DNA of 64,000 bases from Streptomyces sp. RerS4. Its GTDB lineage: Bacteria; Actinomycetota; Actinomycetes; Streptomycetales; Streptomycetaceae. Position numbers and translations under genes: made by a program. Positions 8,023 to 17,353 of this stretch are shown here, piece after piece. Location of the stretch: contig NZ_CP097322.1 in assembly GCF_023515955.1 (NCBI RefSeq), positions 2,871,001 through 2,935,000 of the forward strand. Direction: 5' to 3'. The notes below the pieces were generated by a model. The model was not told where the DNA came from. It saw nothing but the letters and a program-made list of their open reading frames with translations, and ran no database searches. The stretch's first letter is position 1; every line of letters starts with the position of its first letter.

Positions 8023-8049
8023 ATGACCGGCGGGAAACCTTGCACTCAC
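8023..8049 (+). promoter_or_regulatory. Candidate GlnR box upstream of narK
   Basis: ATGAC-N6-GAAAC-N6-CTCAC matches three consecutive elements of the actinobacterial GlnR pattern gTnAc-n6-GaAAc-n6-GtnAC with exact 6-base spacers. It lies 77-104 bases before the narK ATG and overlaps the end of the LysR gene. The fourth element (GAAAc) is not evident, so binding is an inference. Confidence 0.45.
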
Positions 8050-9014
8050 CCGCCGGCGGGCGGCGATGTGAGCGCGGCCGGCAGCCAGCTGCCCGGAGGG
8101 ACTTCCAGCCAGCGGTGGGCGGCCTGGAGTTCGCCGACGGCGCGGGCGAGGGCGTCGAGGCCGGGGTGGGTCAGGCCGCGCCGCCACACCATCGACAGGG
8201 GGGAGAGCGGTACGGGGGCGGTCAGGGGCCGTTTGACGCTGCCGGGCAGGTCCACGAAGCCGACGGTGGCCAGGACCGGGTTGCGGGTCTTGGCCATGAC
8301 CCGCCGGAACTCCTCCTTGCCGACCGCGACGGGCGCCGGCGGAGCGAGCGCGATACCGCGTCCGGTGAACAGTTCGCGGGCCAGGCCGGTCCACTCCAGG
8401 GTGCGGGGGTTGCCGGCGCCGGCGTACACGCTCTCCCCGGAGAGCGCGTCCAGCGGGACCTCGTCGCATTCGGCCAGGGGGTGGTCCTCGGGCAGCAGCA
8501 CGGCGAGCGGTTCGTGGCGTACGGGAAGGTGGGCGAGGCGGGCGCGCAGGGCCGGGTCGAGTCCGTGGACGTAGCCGAACGAGACGTCGAGGCGGCCGGC
8601 GACGATCTCGGCGGCGGCGTGGGTGAGGCCGCTTTCGAAGCGGGCCATCAGTTCCTGGCCGGGGGCGAGTTCGCGGGCCCGTTCCAGGACCCGCCGGCCG
8701 GTGCCGGGGCCGTCGGTGTTGACGTCGACGAGCAGGGCGCGGGGCGGTCCGGCGAAAGCGGCGGCGAGTTCCTCGTGGGCGCGCAGCACCTCGCGGGCGT
8801 GCGGCAGGAGGCGTTCCCCCTCGGCGGTGAGTTCGACGGCCCGGGTGGTGCGCAGGAACAGGGTGGTGTCGAGGGCCTGTTCGAGGCGGCGTACGTCACG
8901 GCTCAGGGCCTGCTGGGCGACGTAGAGGCGGGCGGCGGCGCGGGAGAAGTGCAGCTCCTCGGCCACGGCGACGAAGCCGCGCAACAGTCGGGGGTCGACA
9001 TGGCGGGAATTCAC
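8046..9014 (-). CDS. LysR-family transcriptional regulator
   Basis: A 322-residue protein with an N-terminal winged helix (LLRGFVAVAEELHFSRAAARLYVAQQALSRDVRRLE) and a C-terminal periplasmic-binding-like effector domain (FESGLTHAAAEIVAGRLDVSFGYV, LLPEDHPLAECDEVPLDAL). It starts at GTG 9014. It is divergent from the MFS gene at 9112 across 97 bases, so it probably controls that transporter and itself from the shared intergenic region. The ligand is unknown. A T-N11-A motif within TTAACAACGCGGACTGACAA next to its start could be a LysR site. Confidence 0.9.
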   Translation of the reverse strand: MNSRHVDPRLLRGFVAVAEELHFSRAAARLYVAQQALSRDVRRLEQALDTTLFLRTTRAVELTAEGERLLPHAREVLRAHEELAAAFAGPPRALLVDVNTDGPGTGRRVLERARELAPGQELMARFESGLTHAAAEIVAGRLDVSFGYVHGLDPALRARLAHLPVRHEPLAVLLPEDHPLAECDEVPLDALSGESVYAGAGNPRTLEWTGLARELFTGRGIALAPPAPVAVGKEEFRRVMAKTRNPVLATVGFVDLPGSVKRPLTAPVPLSPLSMVWRRGLTHPGLDALARAVGELQAAHRWLEVPPGSWLPAALTSPPAGG

Positions 9015-9111
9015 CCCCGGAGATTAACAACGCGGACTGACAACGGAATGCGGTGAATCGGTCCTGAACGGGTGTTGGACCGCGCGGGGGCGCGGGCCGC
9101 AGGCTCGGAGC

Positions 9112-10431
9112 ATGCCGCAGAACCCCCCGCTCCTGGCCGTGACGGGCAGCACCCTCGTCGTGGCGGCACCCGCCGCCCCGACCACCGCAACCCCGACCAC
9201 CGCCGCGCCAACCCGCACCCCGCGTCCGCCGCGCCGATCCCCGCACATATGGACCCCGTACGCCCGCCTGTTCGACCTCCCCGGCAGTCGCGGCTTCACC
9301 ACCGGCAACCTCCTCGCCCGCCTCCCCATGGGCATGTTCGGGATCAGCGCGGTCATGATGATCGCCGCGCAGCGCGGTTCGTACGCCCTCGCCGGCGCGG
9401 TCACCGCGACCGGCATGGCCGCCACCGCCGTCGTCGGGCCGTGGACGGCCCGCCTGATCGACCGCCACGGCCAGGCCCGGATCGCCGTACCGGCCACGGT
9501 GATCGCGGTCCTCGGCTCGCTGTGCCTGGTGGTGTGCGTCCGGACGCACGCTCCGGCCTGGACCCTCTTCGCCTCCTACGCCGCCACCGCGACCACCCCC
9601 AACATCGGCGGCATGGCCCGCGCCCGCTGGAACCACCTCCTGCCGCCCGACGCCCGGCACACCGCCCTCTCCTTCGAACAGGCCGCCGACGAACTGTGCT
9701 TCATGCTCGGCCCCGTCCTCGCGGCCTTCCTGTGCACCACCGTGTTCCCCGAGGCGGGCACCCTCGCCGGCGCGGTCCTGCTGCTCACCGGCATGCTGAT
9801 CTTCACCGCCCACCGGGCCACACAACCCCCCGCCACCGGCACGCCGCCCACCCGGGGCCCGTCGCCGCTGCGCCGGTTGCCGGCGCTGCTCGGGGTGCTC
9901 TTCGCGACCGGGGTGGTGTTCGGTTCGATGGAGGTGACCTCGGTGGCGCACCTCGCCGCCGAGGGGCTCGGCGCGGCGTCCGGCCCCGTACTGGCCCTCC
10001 AGGCGGCGGGCTCCTGCCTCGCCGGCCTGCTCTACGGCACCCTGCGCCCCCGGAGCCTGACCACCTGCCTGTGCGCCCTGGCCGTCGCGATGGCCCTCCC
10101 GTGGGCCGCGGCGGGCGCGGGTTCCCTCCCGCTCCTGGCGGCGGCCCTGCTCCTGGCGGGCATCGCCACGGCCCCGGTGATGGTCACGGCGATGTCCCTG
10201 GTCCAGCGGGCCACCCCGCAGGGGCGGCTCAACGAGGGCATGACCCTGGCCGTCACCGCCATACTGGCCGGGATCGCGGCCGGTTCCGCCACGGCCGGCC
10301 AGGCCGTCGACCACCTCGGCACGACGACGGCCTACGCCCTGCCCGCGGCCGCCGCGCTGCTCGCCCTGACGCTGCGCGCGGTGTGGCGTCCTGTGCACCA
10401 TGTCGGGGCGATCGCTCCGGCGGGCGAGTGA
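9112..10431 (+). CDS. MFS transporter, divergent from LysR regulator
   Basis: A 439-residue transporter. A ~50-residue Ala/Thr/Pro-rich cytoplasmic N-terminus precedes about 12 hydrophobic segments (first near GFTTGNLLARLPMGMFGISAV). A motif-A-like loop WTARLIDRHGQARIAVP lies between the second and third helices. The pattern resembles actinobacterial MFS efflux permeases. Substrate unknown; a LysR-controlled efflux role is inferred from the divergent arrangement. The ribosome site is weak (GGAG adjoining the ATG), so translation may begin at a downstream GTG such as 9139 or 9160. Confidence 0.8.
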   Translation: MPQNPPLLAVTGSTLVVAAPAAPTTATPTTAAPTRTPRPPRRSPHIWTPYARLFDLPGSRGFTTGNLLARLPMGMFGISAVMMIAAQRGSYALAGAVTATGMAATAVVGPWTARLIDRHGQARIAVPATVIAVLGSLCLVVCVRTHAPAWTLFASYAATATTPNIGGMARARWNHLLPPDARHTALSFEQAADELCFMLGPVLAAFLCTTVFPEAGTLAGAVLLLTGMLIFTAHRATQPPATGTPPTRGPSPLRRLPALLGVLFATGVVFGSMEVTSVAHLAAEGLGAASGPVLALQAAGSCLAGLLYGTLRPRSLTTCLCALAVAMALPWAAAGAGSLPLLAAALLLAGIATAPVMVTAMSLVQRATPQGRLNEGMTLAVTAILAGIAAGSATAGQAVDHLGTTTAYALPAAAALLALTLRAVWRPVHHVGAIAPAGE

Positions 10432-10519
10432 CGGCGCCCGCGTGGTACGTGCACGTGGCGCACATGATCGGCCATAACTGGGGGGTCTTCACACCCTTCC
10501 CTTCGCGGAGGAACTCCCC

Positions 10520-11998
<1,479 letters not shown>

Positions 11999-12032
11999 CC
12001 CACCCCACGGGCTGACCCACCCCACCCACGAC

Positions 12033-12066
12033 GAAGCCCCCGCGACCAACCGGTCGCGGGGGCTTC
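12033..12066. terminator. Bidirectional terminator, copy 1 of a duplicated hairpin
   Basis: Perfect 15-bp stem GAAGCCCCCGCGACC / GGTCGCGGGGGCTTC with loop AACC. It lies between the convergent collagen-like gene and the 87-residue minus-strand gene. The same ~40-base sequence recurs exactly at 12777-12816. Confidence 0.85.
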
Positions 12067-12086
12067 GCCCGGCACGGTGGGCACAC

Positions 12087-12350
12087 TCAGGCGTACCAGG
12101 TGATGCGGCAGACGTACACGCACTCGTGCCTGGGGACGGCCAGAAAGCTGATGAAACCGCGCCCTCCGAAGATGTCGAATTCGCGCAGGCCACCGGCCCT
12201 TCCGGTGGGACGTCCGACACTTTCCGCATCCCGGCCCAGCGCCGACAGCTCCGTGGCGATCCGCTCCACCTCCGCGATCACCCCGGGCGGCAGACCGCCG
12301 GTCACATGCGCGTGGTCGTCGGTGTTGTAGTCCCAGGTCCAGTCGCTCAC
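12087..12350 (-). CDS. Small protein, second gene of a bicistron (possible RelE/ParE-like toxin)
   Basis: 87 residues beginning MSDWTWDYNTDDHAHVTGGL. A helical region (PPGVIAEVERIATELSALG) is followed by alternating beta-like strands (GLREFDIFGGRGFISFLAVP, VYVCRITWYA). A helix pair followed by a sheet with a conserved Arg is the general shape of RelE/ParE ribosome-dependent nucleases, but no diagnostic motif is certain. It overlaps the upstream DUF6247-like gene by four bases (ATGA), so the two are coupled, as in many toxin-antitoxin operons. It lies just downstream of ssrA, between two identical terminators. Toxin function is inference only. Confidence 0.55.
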   Translation of the reverse strand: MSDWTWDYNTDDHAHVTGGLPPGVIAEVERIATELSALGRDAESVGRPTGRAGGLREFDIFGGRGFISFLAVPRHECVYVCRITWYA

Positions 12351-12694
12351 AGCCCGGTCTCGGCCTCTGCCTTGTCAAGGATCTGCTGGATTTCCGCCAG
12401 TGCGGGCGCCGGATCGTCCACGCCCGCCTGGATCAGCCGTTCCAGAGCGTGGAGGCGTGCGGCTCTTCGGGGATGACGTTCGATCTCCACGAAGACGGCC
12501 CAGGAGTGGATGAAGGCCCGCAGCGGGGCCAGGGACTGTGCCTGCTGGGCACTTGTCGTGGCCTCGAAGAGGTGCTGCGTCAGATCCGACACCCGGCTGG
12601 GGGCGATCTTCGCGACGGCCTCACGGAGGGCGGCGGGCGTGAGTTCCGGCATGGGGATCAGCGGCCCGCCGTCGGCGGCGATCGGCGTACTCAC
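12347..12694 (-). CDS. DUF6247-like small protein, first gene of the bicistron (possible antitoxin)
   Basis: 115 residues from GTG 12694, with GAGGAGG four bases upstream. Apart from a short N-terminal arm it is predicted to be all helical: MPELTPAALREAVAKIAP, SRVSDLTQHLFEATTSAQQA, LAPLRAFIHSWAVFVEIERHP, LAEIQQILDKAEAE. The opening TPAALREAVAKIAP resembles the DUF6247 family of actinobacterial proteins found before small toxin-like partners. A perfect inverted repeat (12713-12730) lies 19 bases upstream and could be an autoregulatory operator. The longer open frame upstream of the GTG has no ribosome site. Confidence 0.6.
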   Translation of the reverse strand: MSTPIAADGGPLIPMPELTPAALREAVAKIAPSRVSDLTQHLFEATTSAQQAQSLAPLRAFIHSWAVFVEIERHPRRAARLHALERLIQAGVDDPAPALAEIQQILDKAEAETGL

Positions 12695-12712
12695 GTGTCC
12701 TCCTCGGTAGGG

Positions 12713-12730
12713 CTCCACTCGGGAGTGGAG
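12713..12730. promoter_or_regulatory. Perfect inverted repeat CTCCACTC-GG-GAGTGGAG before the bicistron
   Basis: Two 8-base arms with a 2-base spacer, 19 bases upstream of the GTG of the first small gene. GGTACCGTAAGACT, with a plausible -10 TAAGAC, abuts its promoter-distal side on the minus strand. The position at the expected transcription start fits repression by the operon's own product. Confidence 0.5.
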
Positions 12731-12779
12731 TCTTACGGTACCGCCGCGTCGCCCTTCCCGTGGACTCTGCGGGAATGAC

Positions 12780-12813
12780 GAAGCCCCCGCGACCAACCGG
12801 TCGCGGGGGCTTC
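12780..12813 (-). terminator. Terminator of ssrA, copy 2 of a duplicated hairpin
   Basis: Identical in stem, loop and flanks to 12033-12066. It begins 17 bases after the 3' end of tmRNA on the minus strand, so it terminates ssrA and separates it from the small bicistron. Confidence 0.85.
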
Positions 12814-12829
12814 GCCCACATGGGATGAG

Positions 12830-13214
12830 TGGAGATGGCGGGAATCGAACCCGCGTCCAACGGTGCAGAAGCAGGGCTTCTCCGAGCGCAGTCCGCTGCG
12901 CTTTTCTCGGCCCCGGAGATCACACGGACAAGTCTCCGACGGGCTCAGTCACTGTTTGGTTTCCCTCCAACCCCCGTGACCGGGGCTAGAGGTTTAGATC
13001 CCTAGTTGACGCCAGGATCCGGACCGGGACCACTTCCGGGCTGACGCTCCTCACAGAGGCTTCAGCTCACTGTTATTAGGCAGCGAGGGTGAAGCGGGAG
13101 TTATCGCTCTTGGAGTTGGCGATTATTTTTTGCGACATGTGGTTAGCGAGATCATTGCCGCTTCCTCGGCTCGCTTCCCCTGCATCGACAGCCGCTGTCG
13201 AAACCGATCATCCC
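12830..13214 (-). ncRNA. ssrA: Transfer-messenger RNA (tmRNA)
   Basis: A 385-base one-piece tmRNA. The 5' end GGGGATG pairs with the 3' CATCTCC of the acceptor stem, and the T-arm GGGTTCGATTCCCGCC precedes the 3' end; CCA is not encoded. The tag frame runs from the resume codon GCC (13118-13120) to tandem stops TAATAA (13073-13078) and reads ANSKSDNSRFTLAA, ending in the protease-recognised LAA. tmRNA with SmpB rescues stalled ribosomes and tags the nascent chain for proteolysis. smpB ends 87 bases upstream on the same strand, and a dedicated terminator follows the RNA. Confidence 0.96.
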
Positions 13215-13301
13215 CATGTTTTTTTGACAAACCGCGCCACCCGGGGGCGGTGCGGTGCTGAACCCCATGGTACGCGAAGTGGACCACGGGATGCCAGGTG
13301 A

Positions 13302-13787
13302 TTAAACCGTGCCCCGCTGCTTGCGGCGGATCGCCGAGATCGCCCGGTTCGTCTCGCGGGTGTCCTGCTTCTCCCGCAGGGTCTGCCGCTTGTCGTACTC
13401 CTTCTTGCCCTTCGCCAGCGCGATCTCGACCTTCGCGCGGCCGTCCTTGAAGTAGAGGGACAGCGGCACGACCGTGTGGCCGGACTCGTCCGCCTTCCGC
13501 TCCAGCTTGTCGATCTCCTCGCGGTGCAGGAGCAGCTTGCGCTTGCGTCGCGCGCTGTGGTTGGTCCAGGTGCCCTGGCTGTACTCCGGCACGTGCACGT
13601 TGTACATCCAGACCTCGCGGCCCTCCACGGACACGAAGCCGTCGACCAGCGAGGCCCGGCCCTGGCGCAGGGACTTGACCTCGGTGCCCGTCAGGACGAT
13701 CCCGCACTCGTAGGTGTCGATGATCGTGTAGTCGTGCCGCGCCTTCTTGTTCTGGGCGATCAGCTTGCGCCCTTTTTCCTTAGCCAT
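13302..13787 (-). CDS. smpB: SsrA-binding protein SmpB
   Basis: A 161-residue tmRNA partner with the full family pattern: [96 protein letters not shown], and the basic C-terminal tail that folds in the decoding centre. SmpB binds the tRNA-like domain of tmRNA and places it in the empty A site. It follows the S41 protease gene by 18 bases and directly precedes ssrA, so both rescue components sit together downstream of ftsEX. Confidence 0.98.
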   Translation of the reverse strand: MAKEKGRKLIAQNKKARHDYTIIDTYECGIVLTGTEVKSLRQGRASLVDGFVSVEGREVWMYNVHVPEYSQGTWTNHSARRKRKLLLHREEIDKLERKADESGHTVVPLSLYFKDGRAKVEIALAKGKKEYDKRQTLREKQDTRETNRAISAIRRKQRGTV

Positions 13788-13805
13788 AGTGCGGCCATTT
13801 TCGCA

Positions 13806-15008
13806 CTAAGGACCCACCCCGAGGCCACCCAATACCGCACGGGCCCGCTCTTCGGCCCGCTCGCCCGCCTCCAGGTCCGGGGTGATGCCGGCGCCGTCGA
13901 GGCTGCGGCCGGCCGGGGTGCGGTACGTGCCGACGGTCAGCTCCGCCACCGACCCGCCCGGCAGCTCCGTCGGCATCTGCACCGTGCCCTTGCCGAAGGT
14001 GCGGGTGCCGACCGTGACGGCGCGGCCCCTGTCCTGGAGGGCGCCGGTGACCAGCTCGGCCGCGCTCATCGTGCCCCCGTCGACCAGGGCGACCAGCGGC
14101 CGCGCCGTGTCCCCGCCGGGCCGGGCGTACAGGGCGCGCTCGGAACCCCGTACGTCGTACGTCGCCACGAGCCCGCCGTCCAGGAACGCGGACGCGGCCG
14201 TCACGGCCTCGGTGACCAGCCCGCCCCGGTTGCCGCGCAGGTCGAGCATCACCCCGCCGCCGGGCGGGGCGGCGCGCACGGCGTCGCGTACGCGCTCCCC
14301 CGAACCCCGGGTGAAGGAGGCGACCTTGATCACGGTGATGCCGTCCGCGAGCCGACGTACGGTCACCGGCTCTGTCCGCATCCGCTCGCGCCGCACGGTC
14401 TCGGTGAGGTCCGCCCCGTCACGGCTGAGACCCAGCACGACCGGCGTGCCGGCCCGGCCGCGCAGCAGTGCGACCACGTCGGCGACGGCGAGGCCGGTGA
14501 CGGCCTGGCCGTCCACGCTGAGCAGCCGGTCGCCGGCGCGCAGCCCGGCGCGGGCGGCGGGGCTGTCGGGCTGGACCCTGTCGACCTCGATGCGGCCGCC
14601 CGGCATCCGGCGCGCCCAGAGCCCGACGCCGGTCCAGCAGCCGTCGAGGTCCTCGGCGAAGGCGGCGTACTCGCCCCGGTCGTAGACGGTGCCCCAGCGG
14701 TCGCCGCTGCGGCTGACCACCTCCTGGGCGGCCTTCTTGCCCGACTTCCCCTCCGCGACGGCCTCGGCGGCGGCGCGCGCGACGGCCTCCCGGTCGGCGG
14801 TCCCGCCGGCCCCGCCGACCCCGGGCGGGGCGTCCTCGGCCTGCGGGCCGCTCGTGCGAGCGACGGTGCGTACGTCGCCCCCGGCCTCGGCGGCGTCCCA
14901 GCAGCCGGTGCCCGCGGCGGTGGCGACGGACACGAGGAAGACCAACGTCAAGGCGGCCCCGCGACGCAGCTCGCGGGGCCGAAGACACAGAGCGGGCAGA
15001 CCCGGCAT
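13806..15008 (-). CDS. S41-family C-terminal processing peptidase with PDZ domain
   Basis: A 400-residue exported serine protease. A basic N-terminus and hydrophobic segment (GAALTLVFLVSVATAAGTGC) act as a signal or anchor; the cysteine could be lipidated. A PDZ domain spans ~125-200 (SPAARAGLRAGDRLLSVDGQ). The catalytic Ser is in DGGTMSAAELV (near 314) and the Lys in TFGKGTVQ (near 337), the S41 dyad. Such proteases trim C-termini of envelope proteins. It lies 67 bases downstream of ftsX and 18 upstream of smpB, probably in one transcript; processing of division or cell-wall hydrolase factors is a contextual guess. Confidence 0.93.
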   Translation of the reverse strand: MPGLPALCLRPRELRRGAALTLVFLVSVATAAGTGCWDAAEAGGDVRTVARTSGPQAEDAPPGVGGAGGTADREAVARAAAEAVAEGKSGKKAAQEVVSRSGDRWGTVYDRGEYAAFAEDLDGCWTGVGLWARRMPGGRIEVDRVQPDSPAARAGLRAGDRLLSVDGQAVTGLAVADVVALLRGRAGTPVVLGLSRDGADLTETVRRERMRTEPVTVRRLADGITVIKVASFTRGSGERVRDAVRAAPPGGGVMLDLRGNRGGLVTEAVTAASAFLDGGLVATYDVRGSERALYARPGGDTARPLVALVDGGTMSAAELVTGALQDRGRAVTVGTRTFGKGTVQMPTELPGGSVAELTVGTYRTPAGRSLDGAGITPDLEAGERAEERARAVLGGLGVGP

Positions 15009-15075
15009 GTGGCCGAGTCTAGGACAAGCCCCGTCGTGGCAAGCCGGGTTGAGGGCACTGCCCGCGGGGCACTCG

Positions 15076-16059
15076 TCACACCTTCAGGTACTTGCGCAAC
15101 GCGAGGAAAGCGGCGAGGGAGGGCATCAGCAGGCCGATGACGAGGACCAGCGGCAGCTTCGTGAGGACCGCGTCCCAGCCGATGAAGTTGATGAGTTGAA
15201 GCTTGTCGCGCAGCCCGATGCCGTGGTCGATCACAAAGTACTGCCCGGCGCCGAGCATGCCGCAGGCGAGCCCCGCGCCGATGAGGCCGGCGACGGCGGC
15301 CTCCATGATGAACGGCACCTGGATGTAGAAGCCGGAGGCGCCGACGAGGCGCATGATCCCGGTCTCCCGCCGACGGCTGAACGCCGAGACGCGCACCGTG
15401 TTGACGATCAGCAGCAACGCCACGATCAGCATGATCAGCATGATGCCGAGGGCGGCCCAGTTGAGGGTGCCGAGGAGCGCGAAGAGGTTGTCGAGTTCGG
15501 AACTCTGGTCGGCGACGGACTGGACGCCGTCGCGGCCGGTGAAGGCGGAGGTGATGACCTCGTACTTCTCCGGGTTCTTCAGCTTGACCCGGAAGGAGTC
15601 GGGCATCTGGTCCGGGGTGACGACGGAGGCGAGCGCCGTGTGGCCGAAGCGCTCCTTGTAGTGCTTGTAGGCCTCGTCGGAGGACTCGTACATGACGGTC
15701 TGGACGAGCTCCATCTTCTTGAGCTCGGTCTCGATGCCCGTCTTCTGCTCAGGTGTCACCGCCCCCTTGGAGCACGGCCGCCCGGAGCCGGCGGCCGCCG
15801 TCTTCGACCCGTCGGCGGGGCTGCCGGCGGAGACGGTGGCGGTGGCGGCGTCGAGGGCGTCGTTCTTGGTGCAGAGGTAGACGGTGACGTTGACCTTGTC
15901 GTACCAGAACCCCTTCATCGCGCTGACCTGGTCGCGCATGAGGAGGGAGCCGCCGAACAGGGCCAGCGAGAGAGCCACCGAGATGATGACCGCGAAGGTC
16001 ATGGTGAGATTGCGGCGGAGGCCGACGCCGATCTCCGACATGACGAACTGGGCGCGCAT
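15076..16059 (-). CDS. ftsX: Cell division ABC transporter permease FtsX
   Basis: 327 residues with FtsX topology: cytoplasmic N-terminus MRAQFVMSEIGVGLRRN, TM1 (TMTFAVIISVALSLALFGG), a ~190-residue extracytoplasmic domain (WYDKVNVTVYLCTKND to NPEKYEVITSAFTGRDGVQS), then three TM segments (LNWAALGIMLIMLIVALLLI onward) ending FLALRKYLKV. FtsX transmits FtsE ATPase cycles to peptidoglycan hydrolases outside the membrane. Actinobacterial proteins have a long loop like this one; two cysteines in it (YLCTKN, GRPCSKG) may form a disulfide. It follows ftsE by 17 bases. Confidence 0.97.
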   Translation of the reverse strand: MRAQFVMSEIGVGLRRNLTMTFAVIISVALSLALFGGSLLMRDQVSAMKGFWYDKVNVTVYLCTKNDALDAATATVSAGSPADGSKTAAAGSGRPCSKGAVTPEQKTGIETELKKMELVQTVMYESSDEAYKHYKERFGHTALASVVTPDQMPDSFRVKLKNPEKYEVITSAFTGRDGVQSVADQSSELDNLFALLGTLNWAALGIMLIMLIVALLLIVNTVRVSAFSRRRETGIMRLVGASGFYIQVPFIMEAAVAGLIGAGLACGMLGAGQYFVIDHGIGLRDKLQLINFIGWDAVLTKLPLVLVIGLLMPSLAAFLALRKYLKV

Positions 16060-16076
16060 GACGTCTCAGGGACCTT

Positions 16077-16766
16077 TCAGTGCTGGTAGCCGTAGACGCC
16101 GCGCGACTGGTCGCGCACGAGTCGGCCCTGTTCGAGTTCGATGACGCGCTTGCGCATCTGGTCGACGATCTGCTGGTCGTGCGTCGCCATGATCACGGTG
16201 GTGCCGGTCCGGTTGATCCGGTCCAGCAGCTTCATGATGCCGACGGAGGTCTGCGGGTCGAGGTTGCCGGTCGGCTCGTCGGCGATCAGCAGGGCGGGCC
16301 GGTTGACGAAGGCGCGGGCGATGGCGACGCGCTGCTGCTCACCGCCGGACAGCTCGCCGGGCATCCGTCCTTCCTTGCCGCCGAGCCCCACCAGTTCCAG
16401 AACCTGGGGGACGGCCTTGCGGATCTCGCCGCGCGGCTTGCCGATGACCTCCTGGGCGAAGGCGACGTTCTCGGCGACGGTCTTGTTGGGCAGGAGACGG
16501 AAGTCCTGGAAGACGGTCCCCAGCTGGCGCCGCATGTGCGGGACCTTCCAGTTGGAGAGCTTCGCGAGGTCCTTGCCGAGGACGTGCACCTGGCCGTGGC
16601 TGGCCCGTTCCTCGCGCAGGACCAGGCGCAGGAACGTCGACTTGCCGGAGCCGGAGGAGCCGACCAGGAAGACGAACTCGCCCTTGGCGATGTCGAGGGA
16701 CACATCCCTGAGTGCGGGACGGTTCTGCTTCGGGTAGGACTTGGAGACGTTGTCGAATCGGATCAT
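16077..16766 (-). CDS. ftsE: Cell division ATP-binding protein FtsE
   Basis: A 229-residue ABC ATPase: Walker [10 protein letters not shown] (36-44), Q-loop [19 protein letters not shown] typical of FtsE, signature [14 protein letters not shown], Walker [13 protein letters not shown], switch His in MATHDQQ. ATG 16766 begins the conserved [12 protein letters not shown]. With FtsX it couples ATP hydrolysis in the cytoplasm to cell-wall hydrolysis. First gene of the minus-strand ftsE-ftsX-protease-smpB cluster; its upstream region is shared with the divergent zinc-ribbon gene. Confidence 0.98.
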   Translation of the reverse strand: MIRFDNVSKSYPKQNRPALRDVSLDIAKGEFVFLVGSSGSGKSTFLRLVLREERASHGQVHVLGKDLAKLSNWKVPHMRRQLGTVFQDFRLLPNKTVAENVAFAQEVIGKPRGEIRKAVPQVLELVGLGGKEGRMPGELSGGEQQRVAIARAFVNRPALLIADEPTGNLDPQTSVGIMKLLDRINRTGTTVIMATHDQQIVDQMRKRVIELEQGRLVRDQSRGVYGYQH

Positions 16767-17040
16767 GGATGCACCACGGTCGCCGGGAGTAGGTGTGCGT
16801 GACCATACGCGAACGGGCGCGAGGTGGGGACCAGGCATTCGCACATCGCCCGTTTTATCCTCGGGTGCCTTCGGGTGGGATCGCGTGTGCCCGGACGGGG
16901 CGCGCCGAATGTCGCCGGAGCCGGCACAGTGGTAGGGGAACGGACCCGGTGCCGACGCCGTTGAGTGGGTGGACCGTCGTCATTGACGCACGATTGACGC
17001 ACGGCAGTCGTTGGTCGCAAGGGGACGAGAGGAGGAGCGC

Positions 17041-17229
17041 ATGACATATGACCGGCTCGTGTGCGCGAACTGCGCCGCACCTGTGAGTCAGGGCCGCTGC
17101 CCTGTGTGCCGGGCGAACCGGGAGCGCCTCCAGCAGGAGGGCCCCTTCGCCGGTCTGAATCCGGTGACGCTCGTCGCGCTTCTGGTGGCGCTGGTGGCAG
17201 CCCTGGCGCTGGTGGCCCGGACCGCGTAG
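17041..17229 (+). CDS. Small zinc-ribbon protein with C-terminal membrane helix
   Basis: 62 residues. Two CxxC pairs (CANC near residue 8, CPVC near residue 20) form a mini zinc ribbon. A short charged linker (RANRERLQQEGPFAGLNP) leads to one hydrophobic helix (VTLVALLVALVAALALVA), so this is probably a tail-anchored membrane protein with a cytoplasmic zinc ribbon. GAGGAGG is well placed upstream. It is conserved beside ftsE in streptomycetes as far as I recall; function unknown. Two tandem copies of ATTGACGCACG lie ~40 bases upstream and may include its -35 element. Confidence 0.8.
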   Translation: MTYDRLVCANCAAPVSQGRCPVCRANRERLQQEGPFAGLNPVTLVALLVALVAALALVARTA

Positions 17230-17251
17230 CGCGCCACGTCCCGATCGGATG

Positions 17252-17289
17252 GATCACACAGACAGATCACACAGACGGATCACACAGAA
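17252..17289 (+). repeat. Three 13-bp tandem repeats GATCACACAGACN
   Basis: GATCACACAGAC occurs at 17252 and 17265, and GATCACACAGAA at 17278, with a strict 13-base period. They lie in the 3' untranslated stretch between the zinc-ribbon gene and the terminator. AT content is higher than in the neighbours. Confidence 0.8.
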
Positions 17290-17294
17290 GGAGG

Positions 17295-17328
17295 AAGGGC
17301 CCGGACACCTGAGAGTGTCCGGGCCCTT
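17295..17328. terminator. Bidirectional terminator between zinc-ribbon gene and prfB
   Basis: Perfect 14-bp stem AAGGGCCCGGACAC / GTGTCCGGGCCCTT with a 6-base loop, placed between convergent genes. On the prfB side it is followed by a T-rich run (TTCCTCCTTC). Confidence 0.9.
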
Positions 17329-17353
17329 CCCCCGTGTTCCGGTGCGGTCCGCC

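Noticed and set aside
11999..13301. Integration (att) site at the tmRNA gene
   Set aside because: ssrA is a common phage or island target, but no integrase or duplicated tmRNA 3' segment is present; the repeated sequence is a terminator only.
13123..13707. Minus-strand open frame of 194 codons across ssrA and smpB
   Set aside because: Reads the smpB gene out of frame and then tmRNA; only the tmRNA tag and SmpB frames are real.
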